DNA from: CANDYO01 sp049653745 | GTDB taxonomy: Bacteria > Pseudomonadota > Alphaproteobacteria > Rickettsiales > CANDYO01 | Length of the DNA: 17,935 bases | Assembly (NCBI GenBank): GCA_049653745.1 | Contig: JBASGW010000011.1 | Location: 1 to 17,935, forward strand | Reading direction: 5' to 3' | In this document: positions 1 to 7,742 of the stretch, one piece after another | Layout of the letters: every line of letters begins with the position of its first letter | Position numbering within the stretch: the stretch's first letter is position 1 | Notes under the pieces: model-generated | Told to the model about the DNA's origin: nothing | The model's input: only the letters and a program-made list of their open reading frames with translations | The model's database searches: none | Position numbers and translations under genes: made by a program

Positions 1-1
1 A

Positions 2-562
2 GCTACTGCTGATCAAAAACAAGCTGTTGCAGCTGCCTTAAAAGGTAAGATATCGCAAGAAGATTCTGATAAAGCTAAAGACGCTGCAGTGAAAGCTGCT
101 AAAGAATTAGAAGCTGCTGCTACCAAAGCTAACCTTGATAAAGATGCTGCAGTGAAAGCTGCTAAAGAGTTAGAAGCTGCTGCTACCAAAGCTAACCTTG
201 ATAAAGAAGCTGCAGTGAAAGCTGCTAAAGATCAAGCTACTGCTGATCAAAAACAAGCTGTTGAAGCTGCCTTAAAAGGTAAAGTATCTCAAGAAGATTC
301 TGATAAAGCTGTTCAGGCTGTTAAAGATCAAGCTACTGCTGATCAAAAACAAGCTGTTGCAGATGCCTTAAAAGGTAAAGTATCGCAAGAAGATTCTGAT
401 AAAGCTGTTCAGGCTGCTAAAGATCAAGCTGATAGTGATAAAGCTGCTGCATTAGAAGCTGCTGCTACCAAAGCTAACCTTGATAAAGCTGCTGCAGTGA
501 AAGCTGCTAAAGAGTTAGAAGCTGCTGATACCCAAGCTAACCTTGATAAAGGAGCTGCAGTG
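2..562 (+). repeat. Interleaved 63-bp and 96-bp in-frame coding repeats
   Basis: Direct DNA repeats inside the first gene. The 63-bp type starts at 80 and 143, has a cut copy at 206-226, and returns in diverged form at about 440-560. The 96-bp type starts at 227 and 323, with partial copies at 2 and 419. Copies of one type are nearly identical in DNA, including third codon positions, which points to recent duplication or gene conversion. Both periods are multiples of three, so copy changes keep the frame. Confidence 0.85.
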
Positions 563-931
563 AAAGCTGATACTAAGACTCAAGAAACTTCCGCTACAGA
601 ATCAGTGGTTGAAATTTCTACTAAGGTACCTGCATTAGAAGCTGATACTAAACAATCCGAAGAAAAACCTGAAGTAGTTCTAAAATATACAGAAGGACAA
701 ATTAAAAAAATAACAGATCTAGGGCATGATTGTTACTATCCTTGGAAGGAAAGTAAATGGAATATGGTTTGTTCTGAAGAAGATTATTTAACATTTAAAG
801 ATCTAGTTAATCATTGTAGAGAAAATTTCCAAGAAGAAGGTTGTTCTAAAGCTAAGACCTTTATTACTGAGCAGTGTCAAGGAAATAATGATCTCCTTGG
901 GTGTGAATCTTTTTTATCAATAAATAATTAA
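2..931 (+). CDS. Ala/Lys-rich coiled-coil repeat protein with six-Cys C-terminal domain (5' end outside window)
   Basis: The frame is open from position 2, so the gene starts upstream of the window. The GTG at 89 is an internal Val codon inside a repeat, not a start. The visible protein is a mosaic of two repeat types. A 21-residue unit (consensus begins DAAVKAAKELEAAATK) occurs at 80-142 and 143-205 and, in part, later. A 32-residue unit (begins KDQATADQKQAV) occurs at 227-322 and 323-418, with a partial copy at 2-76. Ala and Leu recur at 3-4 spacing, so a long Ala-rich helix or coiled coil is likely. From about 560 the protein changes to a Thr/Glu-rich linker and then a compact C-terminal domain with six Cys, including HDC-x3-W-x8-C. 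I do not recognise the family. The Cys-rich tail suggests an exported or surface protein, but the N-terminus that would show a signal peptide is missing. The next gene follows after 26 bases, probably in one operon. Confidence 0.85.
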   Translation, partial: ATADQKQAVAAALKGKISQEDSDKAKDAAVKAAKELEAAATKANLDKDAAVKAAKELEAAATKANLDKEAAVKAAKDQATADQKQAVEAALKGKVSQEDSDKAVQAVKDQATADQKQAVADALKGKVSQEDSDKAVQAAKDQADSDKAAALEAAATKANLDKAAAVKAAKELEAADTQANLDKGAAVKADTKTQETSATESVVEISTKVPALEADTKQSEEKPEVVLKYTEGQIKKITDLGHDCYYPWKESKWNMVCSEEDYLTFKDLVNHCRENFQEEGCSKAKTFITEQCQGNNDLLGCESFLSINN

Positions 932-957
932 TCTTAAAATAAGAGAAGAATTAAAAA

Positions 958-1653
958 ATGACTGAAGAGCAATTAAACAAAGAATTAGAAAGATTAGAAC
1001 TGAGAATAGAGACGCAACGTCATGGAAGTATGAAATGTAGAGAAGAAGTAGTTACTTGTAATAGTAGCAAATCATCTATATCTAGAGAACTCTTTAAATG
1101 CAAAGGAGATCTTGAATTAAATACACAATACTATGAACAAACATTAGAGGCAATAAAGAATGCCCCTCATGCCTGTAAAGGTGAGTGGGGTTGGGCCAGT
1201 GATAATATATTTTGCCCTATAGAAAATGAGTGGCAATCTTCCTCTATGGAAGTTAAATATGCTGTTATTGCTGGGGTGAGCGTATTGGCAATTGCTACTC
1301 TTGGGCTTGCCGGCTATGGAGTTTATGCATATTTTAATCCTAATGTAATTGAAGTTGCTGCTGCTCCAGAGGCAATGAAATTATATTTTACAGCTTCTAA
1401 TGAATTAAAAATTCAAATTGCTCTCGGTTTTAAGCATCATAAAGGCTCTATTAACATTGGAGAGCTTAATAATATCAGTGACTATTTAATTAGCGATCCA
1501 GCACAAGCTTTAGACTTTTTTCAACAATTATCAAATACTAAGCAAGGATATATAGGGCAAATAGCTCCACATGTGAGCGAATTTTTTCATAATCCAAATT
1601 TAGTAGGGGAAGTAAATTTATATTTGAGTGATCTTCTCAATAATCAAGCTTGA
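958..1653 (+). CDS. Hypothetical single-pass membrane protein with N-terminal Cys-rich coiled coil
   Basis: 231 residues; family not recognised. An AGAGAAG ribosome site lies nine bases before the ATG. Residues 1-65 are charged and helical with Cys at 27, 34 and 48. Residues 70-92 hold a PHAC-x3-W-x8-C segment (Cys73 and Cys86) that matches the Cys/Trp spacing in the C-terminal domain of the gene before it. One strong hydrophobic, Gly/Ala-rich segment at about 101-125 should span the membrane. The remaining ~105 residues are mixed polar and hydrophobic without a motif I know. There is no N-terminal signal peptide, so topology is open: the Cys-rich part could be on either side. The gene sits 26 bases after its neighbour and 77 bases before the next, all on one strand, so an operon is likely. 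Confidence is high that the gene is real; its function is unknown. Confidence 0.85.
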   Translation: MTEEQLNKELERLELRIETQRHGSMKCREEVVTCNSSKSSISRELFKCKGDLELNTQYYEQTLEAIKNAPHACKGEWGWASDNIFCPIENEWQSSSMEVKYAVIAGVSVLAIATLGLAGYGVYAYFNPNVIEVAAAPEAMKLYFTASNELKIQIALGFKHHKGSINIGELNNISDYLISDPAQALDFFQQLSNTKQGYIGQIAPHVSEFFHNPNLVGEVNLYLSDLLNNQA

Positions 1654-1730
1654 TTTCTAGAATAGTGAATAAAAAATAATAAATTTGGTTGCAATAATTT
1701 ATAAATAGCAAAGTTAAGAGGCTAAAAACA

Positions 1731-3551
1731 ATGAGCTTGGAAAATAAAATAGATATGAAAGAAGAAACTGATAATTATTATTATAACCCAAATTGGGAAA
1801 ATTGGACTCTTTACAAGGCTATTCCCACTACCCTAACTATTGCAGCAGGTCTTGCAGGAGGCTATTTTGTAGGAAGTTATTTTGGAAACAGAAATTTAAA
1901 AACTGAAAATCAAGTTTTAAAAACTGAAGTACAATCTTTAAAGGTTCATTTAAAAGAGTTACAAAATATTGGGTTAAGATTAACTGACCTAGAGCAAGTT
2001 ATAGGTTTGTCTCAAGAAACTAACCAAGAGCTTATAAGTAAGTTACTGGAACCTAAGCCAGTTTTCTTAAGTGATCGTGAAGATTTTTTACCTCGTCATC
2101 AGGAATCAAGTAAGGATGATGTTAGTGAAGTTAGTGAAGTTAGCTTGGAGTTTGGAGTGACTGATGTGTATCAAAAAGGAGATGGAGATTCTGATCAAGA
2201 ACCACAGATAGAAGGCGCAGAAAATCGCATGAATAACGTTCAATATTCAACGAGAACAGTAAGATTTAAATCGGCAGGTTCAGAAGCAGAAGATTTGGGA
2301 GTATTAAGGTTGCAATCTGACGTAGCCTCTCCGATGATCTCAGGAGAGAAAGCTTCTGAGCAAGATTCTTCTGATGTTGCTCCTCAAGCTTCATCATTAA
2401 GTGCTGCAGGGAGAACTCCTGGTAAAGGATTTAATCCACCTGCTGCAACAAAAGTTATTCTTAGAACCCCTGCTGCAAAAAAGAAAGCAAGTGAAGCAGA
2501 AAATTTTCTTCGCACTCCTGCAAACCCTCCTAAAACTCCTAGTAAGCATGAGACAGTAACTAAAACACAAAAGATGCTAAATAATATTAATGAAGCTGAG
2601 GGCCCAGATGTTACTCCAGAAAATATATCAGGAGATATAGACAAATTTATATCTACTAAGTTTTCTAAAGAGCATGGATATAACGCTAATCACTTTAGAA
2701 TTTTAAAAAGTGGTTTATCAGATGTAGAAGGCCTCTTTGTGAAAGGTTGTAAGCCTAATCAAGTCTATGAGTTGCTAGAAGATATATTTCATGGTGGAGC
2801 GCTATCTATTCATAGGGACCAAGAAGACACTGCTCAGTTTACAGAAATATTTGATGCACTCAAAAGTGGATCAAAAAAAACTTCTAGTTTTAGCGATAGC
2901 GCTTTTAAAAGTGTCGATATAAATAATCCATTTAGTTTAGATGAAGAAATAACTAAAAAAATATTGAAGTATAAAGATGCAAATTCAGCGTATATGTTTT
3001 ATTTATCAAAAGTTATCATTGCTACAATTGTAGTTGCACAAGCCTTGCCTGGTGCAGAGGGTCAAGAGATAAACCATGATCAAGATGTTTATGCAGATGA
3101 CTTTGATCATGAAGATTTAAGCAATAGAGAAGATGAAGCTTCAGATAATGAAATCACAGTTCAAGCAGAATCAGAGCAAAACTCTATAGTGATTAAAGTT
3201 GAAGAAGTAGCATTTAATGAGAAGTTCATATCTCTTCTGCCTTGGTATGGAAAAATTATTGCTACCAGTGCTGCAAGTTCAGTGGTGAAAACTTCTGCGG
3301 CTGGTGCTTGGCAATATTTCACTTATAATACAGCTTCTGAAGCTGTTGAAATAGTTGGTGATGCAGTTGTTTCTGCAGCTTTTGGAGTTAGTCTTCCAAA
3401 AGGCTGTGTAGGAGCTTTTGCAACTCCCATTGCTAGTATGGCAGTATTTGAAGCAATTTATGGACAAGCAGAAGCAGCATTTAATTATGTGTGTTCTGCT
3501 CCAGAAGCTCTAGAAGCTGCTGGTCAAGAAGGAATTGCTTATTCAGCATAA
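1731..3551 (+). CDS. Hypothetical membrane-anchored coiled-coil protein with TP-rich linker
   Basis: 606 residues; family not recognised. A GAGG ribosome site lies nine bases before the ATG. Order of parts: a Tyr/Asn-rich head (1-29); a Gly/Ala-rich membrane segment at about 30-50; a coiled coil (52-100); a long, probably disordered acidic stretch (100-225); a basic linker with four Thr-Pro sites (Thr229, 246, 262, 269); a compact domain at about 290-390; a second hydrophobic segment at 422-438 that looks like a signal peptide and ends in AQA; an acidic stretch (445-490); and a hydrophobic, Ala-rich C-terminal third. It is the last gene before a strong terminator and probably ends the three-gene operon that starts left of the window. 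The modular mix of membrane, coiled-coil and disordered parts suits a cell-surface or secreted factor, but that is inference. Confidence 0.85.
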   Translation: MSLENKIDMKEETDNYYYNPNWENWTLYKAIPTTLTIAAGLAGGYFVGSYFGNRNLKTENQVLKTEVQSLKVHLKELQNIGLRLTDLEQVIGLSQETNQELISKLLEPKPVFLSDREDFLPRHQESSKDDVSEVSEVSLEFGVTDVYQKGDGDSDQEPQIEGAENRMNNVQYSTRTVRFKSAGSEAEDLGVLRLQSDVASPMISGEKASEQDSSDVAPQASSLSAAGRTPGKGFNPPAATKVILRTPAAKKKASEAENFLRTPANPPKTPSKHETVTKTQKMLNNINEAEGPDVTPENISGDIDKFISTKFSKEHGYNANHFRILKSGLSDVEGLFVKGCKPNQVYELLEDIFHGGALSIHRDQEDTAQFTEIFDALKSGSKKTSSFSDSAFKSVDINNPFSLDEEITKKILKYKDANSAYMFYLSKVIIATIVVAQALPGAEGQEINHDQDVYADDFDHEDLSNREDEASDNEITVQAESEQNSIVIKVEEVAFNEKFISLLPWYGKIIATSAASSVVKTSAAGAWQYFTYNTASEAVEIVGDAVVSAAFGVSLPKGCVGAFATPIASMAVFEAIYGQAEAAFNYVCSAPEALEAAGQEGIAYSA

Positions 3552-3589
3552 ATTTAACTAGAAGCTGATAAAACTATCAAAAACATAAG

Positions 3590-3623
3590 TCCCTGGTTAA
3601 TTATTTAGCCGGGGATTTTTTTT
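3590..3623 (+). terminator. Intrinsic terminator of the first gene cluster
   Basis: Ten-base-pair stem (3590-3599 with 3606-3615, two G-U pairs), six-base loop, then eight T (3616-3623). It lies 38 bases after the stop of the 606-residue gene and separates this cluster from the ankyrin gene. Confidence 0.9.
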
Positions 3624-3752
3624 ATTTAATGGCTGTTTTTAGGACTTATGCTTATATTATTTGAATTTTTAATATATCTATTGCTACTAATCATTTTAAC
3701 ATATTATTAATCATTTATAATTATACTTTTCATATAAATAACTAATAATGAG

Positions 3753-3776
3753 AAACCACTATACACAGTGTTTTTT
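3753..3776 (+). promoter_or_regulatory. Weak hairpin plus T-run just before the large ankyrin gene
   Basis: AAACcACT at 3753-3760 can pair with AGTGTTT at 3767-3773 around a six-base loop, with one bulged C, and T continues to 3776. It ends 24 bases before the ATG at 3801. The shape is that of a weak intrinsic terminator or attenuator, but the stem is AT-rich and could be chance. A poor promoter candidate (TTGCTA at 3681, TATTAT at 3702, 15-base spacer) lies upstream of it. Confidence 0.3.
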
Positions 3777-3800
3777 ATAAATATTTAATGAGAGAAATAT

Positions 3801-6800
3801 ATGGAAAGTGGTGATAATAAAGGTTCTTCAACTGCAGAGACAAATAAACCTATTGTAGATGCAGCTTTTGAATATCTTAAAGATAATAAAATACAAGAAT
3901 TTTGGGGTCGTGTAGATCCTTCAGGAAAGAAAGCTAACAAAAAAAATCTTAATGAATATAAAGGATCAGATGGTGAAAGTTTGCTTCATGCTGCTATTAA
4001 ATTAGGAAGGGAAGATGTGGCAAAAGAGCTGATTGCGAGGGGCGTTAATCTTTATGCTGTAGATAAAAATGGTAAAACCCCGCTTCATTACGCTATTGAA
4101 AAAGGCGATGATAAACTTGCACAACAATTATTTGAGTTGGCACCAGAGGCTGCAGTAAAGGGGCTTAAGAGTGGTGAGAAGAATCTTCTGCATTATGCAG
4201 CTGAGAAGGGGTTGACAGGTATTGCACAAAAGATGGCCGAACACCATCCTTTAATGTTAGGACAAGATGGAAATAACAGAACTCCACTTCATTATGCTGC
4301 TGAGAAAGGTCATGCTATACTTGCAAAAGAATTATTTAAACTAAATCCATATGCTGCGGTTTTGAAAGATAAAGATGACAAAACCCCGCTGCATTATGCT
4401 GCAGAGGGAGGAAACCTAGAACTTGCACAAGAGTTATTTAACTTAAATCCAGGAGCGGCTGCGTCGAAAGATAGTGCTAATAAAACTCCACTTCATTGGG
4501 CAGCAGAGGGAGGAAAAATAAAATTAGCAAATACTTTAATTAATGGATATAAAGCACCAGCGGGACAGAATCAAGAAGAAGCTTTAGCTGATTTTATTAC
4601 TCAGCCTTCTAGCAGTGGTCCATCAGCGGGTGAGTTATTAATTAATGCTTATGCCAAAAATAATGAGAAAGGTAAAGTAAAGTCAGATTTTAAGGCAATG
4701 ATTAAATTACTTGAGATGGCACCTGGGCTTACAACAAATCCAGCAGTCCAAAAAGTTTTAAAAGATACTGTTGATGCTGAGGGTAAAAATATTTTACATT
4801 ATTTAGATAGTGCAAGCCCAATCCTTACAAATATAGTTACAGCCGCGCCAAAACTTGCTACTCAACTAGATACAAAATCTGGTAAAAGTCCGCTTCATTA
4901 TGCTGCTGAAAAAGGAGATGTAGCGCTTGTAGGTGCTCTGGGTTATAATAATCCTGGAAATGCTGTGGCGCATCAAGATAGAAATGGTAATAATTTATTA
5001 CATATAGCTGCGGCAAAAGGCAATAAAAAAATGGTGGAAGGGTTTATTAAGGTAGAAGATTTGGCTTCTTTAGTGGCTTTAAATAAAGATGGAAAAACCC
5101 CAAGGCAAGCTGCTAAAGGAGAGATGGCTGACCTTCTCCATGCACAAGAACATAAACTAGCTATTGAAGTGGCCAAAGCTGGCAATTTTGCAGATTTAAA
5201 AGTTTTGCTGGAAAATAATGAAAACTTACTTAATGCGCAAGATATAAATGGGGACACTCTATTACACCATGCGGCGATGGCAGGCAAAAATGAAATTGTT
5301 ACCTCGTTGCTTGATAGGGGGGCTGATATAACTGCAGTTAATGGGAATAGGCAATCTGCCCGTGCAGTAGTAGTAGGAGGTAGTGAAGAAGCAGAAAAAT
5401 GTGCTAAGGCTATTAGCGCTAAAGAAAAGCAAGCCATTTTTGCTGCGGTGGAAAATGGAGATAAAGATCTTGTTAAAAAATTATTAGAACAAAATCCTGG
5501 TCTTGTAAAAGAGAAAGACGGTCAAAGTAGAACACTTCTTCATATAGCAGCTGAGAAAGGGCATGCAGATATATTGCAGGCTGTAATTAATGCTAAACCT
5601 GAAAATGCCAGAAGGGAGTTTGCAGATAGTCAAGATAATAAAGGCAAAACAGCGCTTCATTATGCATCAGAAAACCTTCACCAAGGTGTGATGGATGAGT
5701 TAAAAAAGGTAGCTACTCAGAGTATCCAGGATAACGATAATCATAAAGCTGAAGATCTATATAAAAAAGCAGATTTATTCAGAGATGTTAAAGAAGGCAA
5801 TTTAGAAAAAGTACAAGCTTTTCTTAATAAAGAAGATAACAAAGATCTTGTTAATGGTTATAGAGACAAAGACTCTAAGTCCATTCTTCATATAGCAGCT
5901 GAATTCGGTCATAGAGATATCGCTTTAGCCATTATAAAATCAAATCCTGAACTTGCTGAGCAGATAGACAAAAAGGGCAGAACTCCATATCATTATTCAA
6001 TGAAAGAGGGGCATACTGAAATAGGTAATGCGTTGGTTAATACTAAAGGCAATGGTACTGATCAAACCTCTATAGAAAATAGAAAAAGATATGAAAATAT
6101 TTCAGATGGAAATGGTAAAACAGCTAATCATTTATTTAAAGAATTTCAAGTTATAAAAGCAGTTAGAGAAGGAAAAACTCAAGAGTTAACTGAAAGGCTT
6201 GCTGCAAAACCAGATTTAATAAATGCTAAAGATAAAGATGGAAATAATCTGCTTCATATTGCAATTGCAAGCAATCAAATGGAGATGGTGGGAGAGTTAG
6301 TTAAAGATAATCCTCAGCTTATGGAGGAGAAAAATAAAGATGGAAAATACCCCATAGAAACTGCGCTAGAGAAGAGCGATGAGAGTGCATTTCATCAAGT
6401 AATGGAGCAAGTAAAGCCAGAAGATAGAAAGCTGCTATTAGATGGCGATTTAGGTAAAAATAATGGTTTATATCATCAAGCTTTAGCTCAAGGCAAGTTA
6501 GAGCATGCAGAGATTATGCTTTTCTCCCTAGATAATAAAGAAGATCGTTTAGCTATTGTTGCCATGCCAAACAAGGAAGGAAAGAATTTATTGCATTTGG
6601 CTGCAGAAAAAGGCAACGATCAAGTTGTTTCAAATGTGCTAGACTTAGTAAAAGATGTTACTAATGAACAATTAGTAGCTCTACTAACAGCGCAGGATAA
6701 AAATGGAGACACTCCTCTGCATAGCGCAGCCAAAGCAGGGAATAGAGAAATTTTTGAAGCATTTGCTGAAAAAGTTGGGGCAGCAAATGGTATAGACCTT

Positions 6801-7742
6801 GCTGAACTAGAGAAGATACTTGAGGAAGTAGAAAAGAAAAAGATTCGTGAAATAGAAGCGCTAGCAAAAGAAACAGCAGCAGAAAATGCTAAATCAGCTT
6901 CAGCCCAAAATATATCTCAACAAGCAGCTTCTTCTCTTAATCAATCTAATGAACAAAAGGGCGCGTCATATAGCAAGGAAGATTTCTTAAAAGGAGCCAT
7001 TGATTCTGTTAAGTTCACCCCCTGCACAGGTGAAGAAAAGAAGTTTAATAGCAATAATCAACGGGCAATGTCAGACCCAGCCGCAACTCATTTATCGGAG
7101 AGACGAAATGAAGATGGAAGCTTTAGTTATAAATTGAATATAGTGGAGCCTAATTCACCCACAAAGCTACATAAAATTGAAGGACAATTTGGTGAGTTAA
7201 TATTTAATGGCGCTGGTGAAATGATAGGGGCTGAGATCAAAGATCCAAGTAAATTAAATTTATTAGGCAAAGAGCAGCGTGAGCAAGCTTTAAAATTAAA
7301 TGAAGAGAAAGATCAAGGGATGACAAAAGCTTCAGTTGTGGAGAATTTAGGTCAGCCCCTTGTGGCTCAGCAACAACAAGCTAAAACTCAGGCTACGCCA
7401 GCTTCCATTCTGTCTGCTCCTGCTGCCGCTGCTAATGCCTTGCCGCGCCAAGGGAGCGCTAATGTTCCTTCTTCTTATGCTTCCGAACAACAACAGGTTC
7501 CGGGGCAGAGACAGGGAGAGCAAAGAGATGGTAGGGGAAGGAGGGAGGAATTTAAAACAGGACCTAATTTTAATGAGAGTGAGCTAGAGGCTGCGAGGGC
7601 ACTTAGAGAGAGGCTGTCGAATCCTTCTGCGGTAGGGAATGGAGCTACTCCTGGTGTTCCTGGAGGCAGCTCTGTTGCTATGGGAAGGGGGGGGGCATTA
7701 AGCGCTAAAAATGATAAAAAATTAATAATAAGGAGAAAATAA
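3801..7742 (+). CDS. Giant ankyrin-repeat protein, candidate secreted effector
   Basis: 1313 residues. Residues about 55-1000 carry some 20 or more ankyrin units, recognised by repeated TPLHYAAEKGH-type helices every 33-40 residues. They are diverged from one another, unlike the second ankyrin gene of this window, so this array is old. Residues 1000-1035 form a charged coiled coil, 1055-1165 a compact region without a known motif, and 1180-1300 a Gln/Pro/Ala/Gly-rich disordered tail. The last residues are basic (KKLIIRRK), as in many type IV secretion substrates. There is no signal peptide, which fits a cytosolic protein or one exported by a dedicated system. A GAGAGA ribosome site precedes the ATG. 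A run of nine G at 7687-7695 lies 45 bases before the stop. The next gene starts directly at 7743, so the two are probably translated from one mRNA. The host target cannot be inferred. Confidence 0.92.
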   Translation: MESGDNKGSSTAETNKPIVDAAFEYLKDNKIQEFWGRVDPSGKKANKKNLNEYKGSDGESLLHAAIKLGREDVAKELIARGVNLYAVDKNGKTPLHYAIEKGDDKLAQQLFELAPEAAVKGLKSGEKNLLHYAAEKGLTGIAQKMAEHHPLMLGQDGNNRTPLHYAAEKGHAILAKELFKLNPYAAVLKDKDDKTPLHYAAEGGNLELAQELFNLNPGAAASKDSANKTPLHWAAEGGKIKLANTLINGYKAPAGQNQEEALADFITQPSSSGPSAGELLINAYAKNNEKGKVKSDFKAMIKLLEMAPGLTTNPAVQKVLKDTVDAEGKNILHYLDSASPILTNIVTAAPKLATQLDTKSGKSPLHYAAEKGDVALVGALGYNNPGNAVAHQDRNGNNLLHIAAAKGNKKMVEGFIKVEDLASLVALNKDGKTPRQAAKGEMADLLHAQEHKLAIEVAKAGNFADLKVLLENNENLLNAQDINGDTLLHHAAMAGKNEIVTSLLDRGADITAVNGNRQSARAVVVGGSEEAEKCAKAISAKEKQAIFAAVENGDKDLVKKLLEQNPGLVKEKDGQSRTLLHIAAEKGHADILQAVINAKPENARREFADSQDNKGKTALHYASENLHQGVMDELKKVATQSIQDNDNHKAEDLYKKADLFRDVKEGNLEKVQAFLNKEDNKDLVNGYRDKDSKSILHIAAEFGHRDIALAIIKSNPELAEQIDKKGRTPYHYSMKEGHTEIGNALVNTKGNGTDQTSIENRKRYENISDGNGKTANHLFKEFQVIKAVREGKTQELTERLAAKPDLINAKDKDGNNLLHIAIASNQMEMVGELVKDNPQLMEEKNKDGKYPIETALEKSDESAFHQVMEQVKPEDRKLLLDGDLGKNNGLYHQALAQGKLEHAEIMLFSLDNKEDRLAIVAMPNKEGKNLLHLAAEKGNDQVVSNVLDLVKDVTNEQLVALLTAQDKNGDTPLHSAAKAGNREIFEAFAEKVGAANGIDLAELEKILEEVEKKKIREIEALAKETAAENAKSASAQNISQQAASSLNQSNEQKGASYSKEDFLKGAIDSVKFTPCTGEEKKFNSNNQRAMSDPAATHLSERRNEDGSFSYKLNIVEPNSPTKLHKIEGQFGELIFNGAGEMIGAEIKDPSKLNLLGKEQREQALKLNEEKDQGMTKASVVENLGQPLVAQQQQAKTQATPASILSAPAAAANALPRQGSANVPSSYASEQQQVPGQRQGEQRDGRGRREEFKTGPNFNESELEAARALRERLSNPSAVGNGATPGVPGGSSVAMGRGGALSAKNDKKLIIRRK
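7687..7695 (+). repeat. Homopolymer of nine G near the 3' end of the ankyrin gene
   Basis: Nine consecutive G in an otherwise AT-rich gene, read in frame as AGG GGG GGG GCA. Loss of one G gives a stop two codons after the tract (CAT TAA). Gain of one gives a stop after ATT AAG CGC. Either change removes the basic C-terminal tail. Tracts of this length are typical slippage sites for phase variation. Confidence 0.8.
7731..7735 (+). promoter_or_regulatory. Strong ribosome-binding site inside the end of the ankyrin gene
   Basis: AGGAG, seven bases before the ATG at 7743, lies within the last codons of the ankyrin gene. It fixes the start of the solute-binding protein and supports translational coupling of the two genes. 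Confidence 0.8.

Noticed and set aside
89..931. Start of the first gene at GTG 89
   Set aside because: The GTG is the Val codon of a repeat unit that also occurs at 152 and 215, has no ribosome site, and the frame is open to the window edge.
4973..5437. 154-residue minus-strand open frame
   Set aside because: Lies wholly inside the large ankyrin gene, has a composition typical of antisense reading of such genes, and no ribosome site or motif.
7360..7587. 75-residue plus-strand open frame in another phase
   Set aside because: Overlaps the Gln/Ala-rich tail of the ankyrin gene; Leu-rich product is a frame-shift artefact of that tail.
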